This document shows, piece by piece, positions 63,827 through 64,000 of a stretch of 64,000 bases of DNA. The stretch spans positions 41,373 through 105,372 of the forward strand of contig MNYM01000010.1 in the NCBI GenBank assembly GCA_001873065.1, written 5' to 3'. This stretch comes from Flavobacteriaceae bacterium CG2_30_31_66 (lineage in GTDB: Bacteria > Bacteroidota > Bacteroidia > Flavobacteriales > Flavobacteriaceae). How positions within the stretch are numbered: the stretch's first letter is position 1; every line of letters begins with the position of its first letter. Position numbers and translations under genes: made by a program. Under the pieces are notes generated by a model, which was given only the letters and a program-made list of their open reading frames with translations, was not told the DNA's origin and searched no databases.

Positions 63827-64000
63827 CGTTGTTTTTAGAAATTCTAAATTTTAGGAAATGTTAATTTTTAAAATCTTAAATAATTAAATTTAAACTGATT
63901 AAATGAATTATAATTAAATTTCTATTTTTTTTAACAACTAATTGTATTTTTTAAAAATTTTTGATATATTTGATAAAAATTGCTAAATTAAGTTAACATT

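Noticed and set aside
1..64000. CRISPR array, rRNA or prophage
   Set aside because: No evenly spaced short repeats, no rRNA-like stretches and no phage structural or lysis genes were seen.

Overview
The window is AT-rich chromosomal DNA from a member of the phylum Bacteroidota, most likely a marine or aquatic Flavobacteriaceae (Polaribacter/Tenacibaculum-like; the genus is inference). The evidence is SprA of the type IX secretion/gliding machinery, promoters with the Bacteroidota -7 box TAnnTTTG, near absence of Shine-Dalgarno sites, TonB-dependent receptor biology, a DnaG without zinc ligands, and the order malic enzyme-ruvA-sprA-gcvH-VanZ-tonB. No rRNA, tRNA, CRISPR array or intact insertion sequence was seen.

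Layout. 1-4070 (minus): tig, clpP, clpX, dnaG (cut by the window edge). 4293-8051 (plus): pyrH, frr, RND/MMPL exporter. 8052-11704: an accessory patch bracketed by near-identical 31-bp palindromic sequences and containing two ~242-bp direct repeats, an LRR gene interrupted by a stop codon, an unknown gene, a DUF6364-like/PIN toxin-antitoxin pair and an unknown helical-protein gene. 11822-15401 (plus): asnS, rpoN, PAP2-like membrane protein. 15393-18507 (minus): outer-membrane barrel and an ExbB/ExbD/ExbD energising complex. 18750-24827: asparaginase, zinc metallopeptidase, flavoprotein, lepA, queG.

24816-32809 is a compact sucrose-type utilisation locus: a LacI regulator, two tandem operators, a TonB-dependent receptor without SusD, an SLC45/GPH-type transporter, a fructokinase-like PfkB kinase and a GH13_18 sucrose-phosphorylase-like enzyme. 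The parts fit one route: outer-membrane uptake, inner-membrane uptake, phosphorolysis to glucose-1-phosphate plus fructose, and fructose phosphorylation. The layout recalls the Xanthomonas sux locus with the amylosucrase replaced by a phosphorylase.

32909-44387 (plus): maeB, ruvA, the very large sprA, gcvH, a VanZ-like gene overlapping gcvH, and tonB. 44602-49322: a MORN-like small secreted protein, DUF1304, a ~600-bp non-coding stretch with a coding remnant and a striking multi-arm inverted-repeat structure, tsaB, and a LruC-domain lipoprotein. 49452-55944 (minus): TolC-like protein, then cytochrome oxidase assembly and subunit genes (CxxC membrane protein, DUF420, SCO, cysteine-less SCO-like, subunit IV, two subunit III proteins, heme O synthase). 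56205-63792: membrane protein, MOSC, crotonase, leuS (carrying two in-frame palindromic insertions), fabD, a second toxin-antitoxin pair and a sterol desaturase-type hydroxylase.

Most of the window is conserved flavobacterial housekeeping DNA. The parts most worth a second look are the repeat-bracketed patch (8353-11704), the structured element at 45994-46085, the palindrome insertions inside leuS and the SusD-less sucrose locus.
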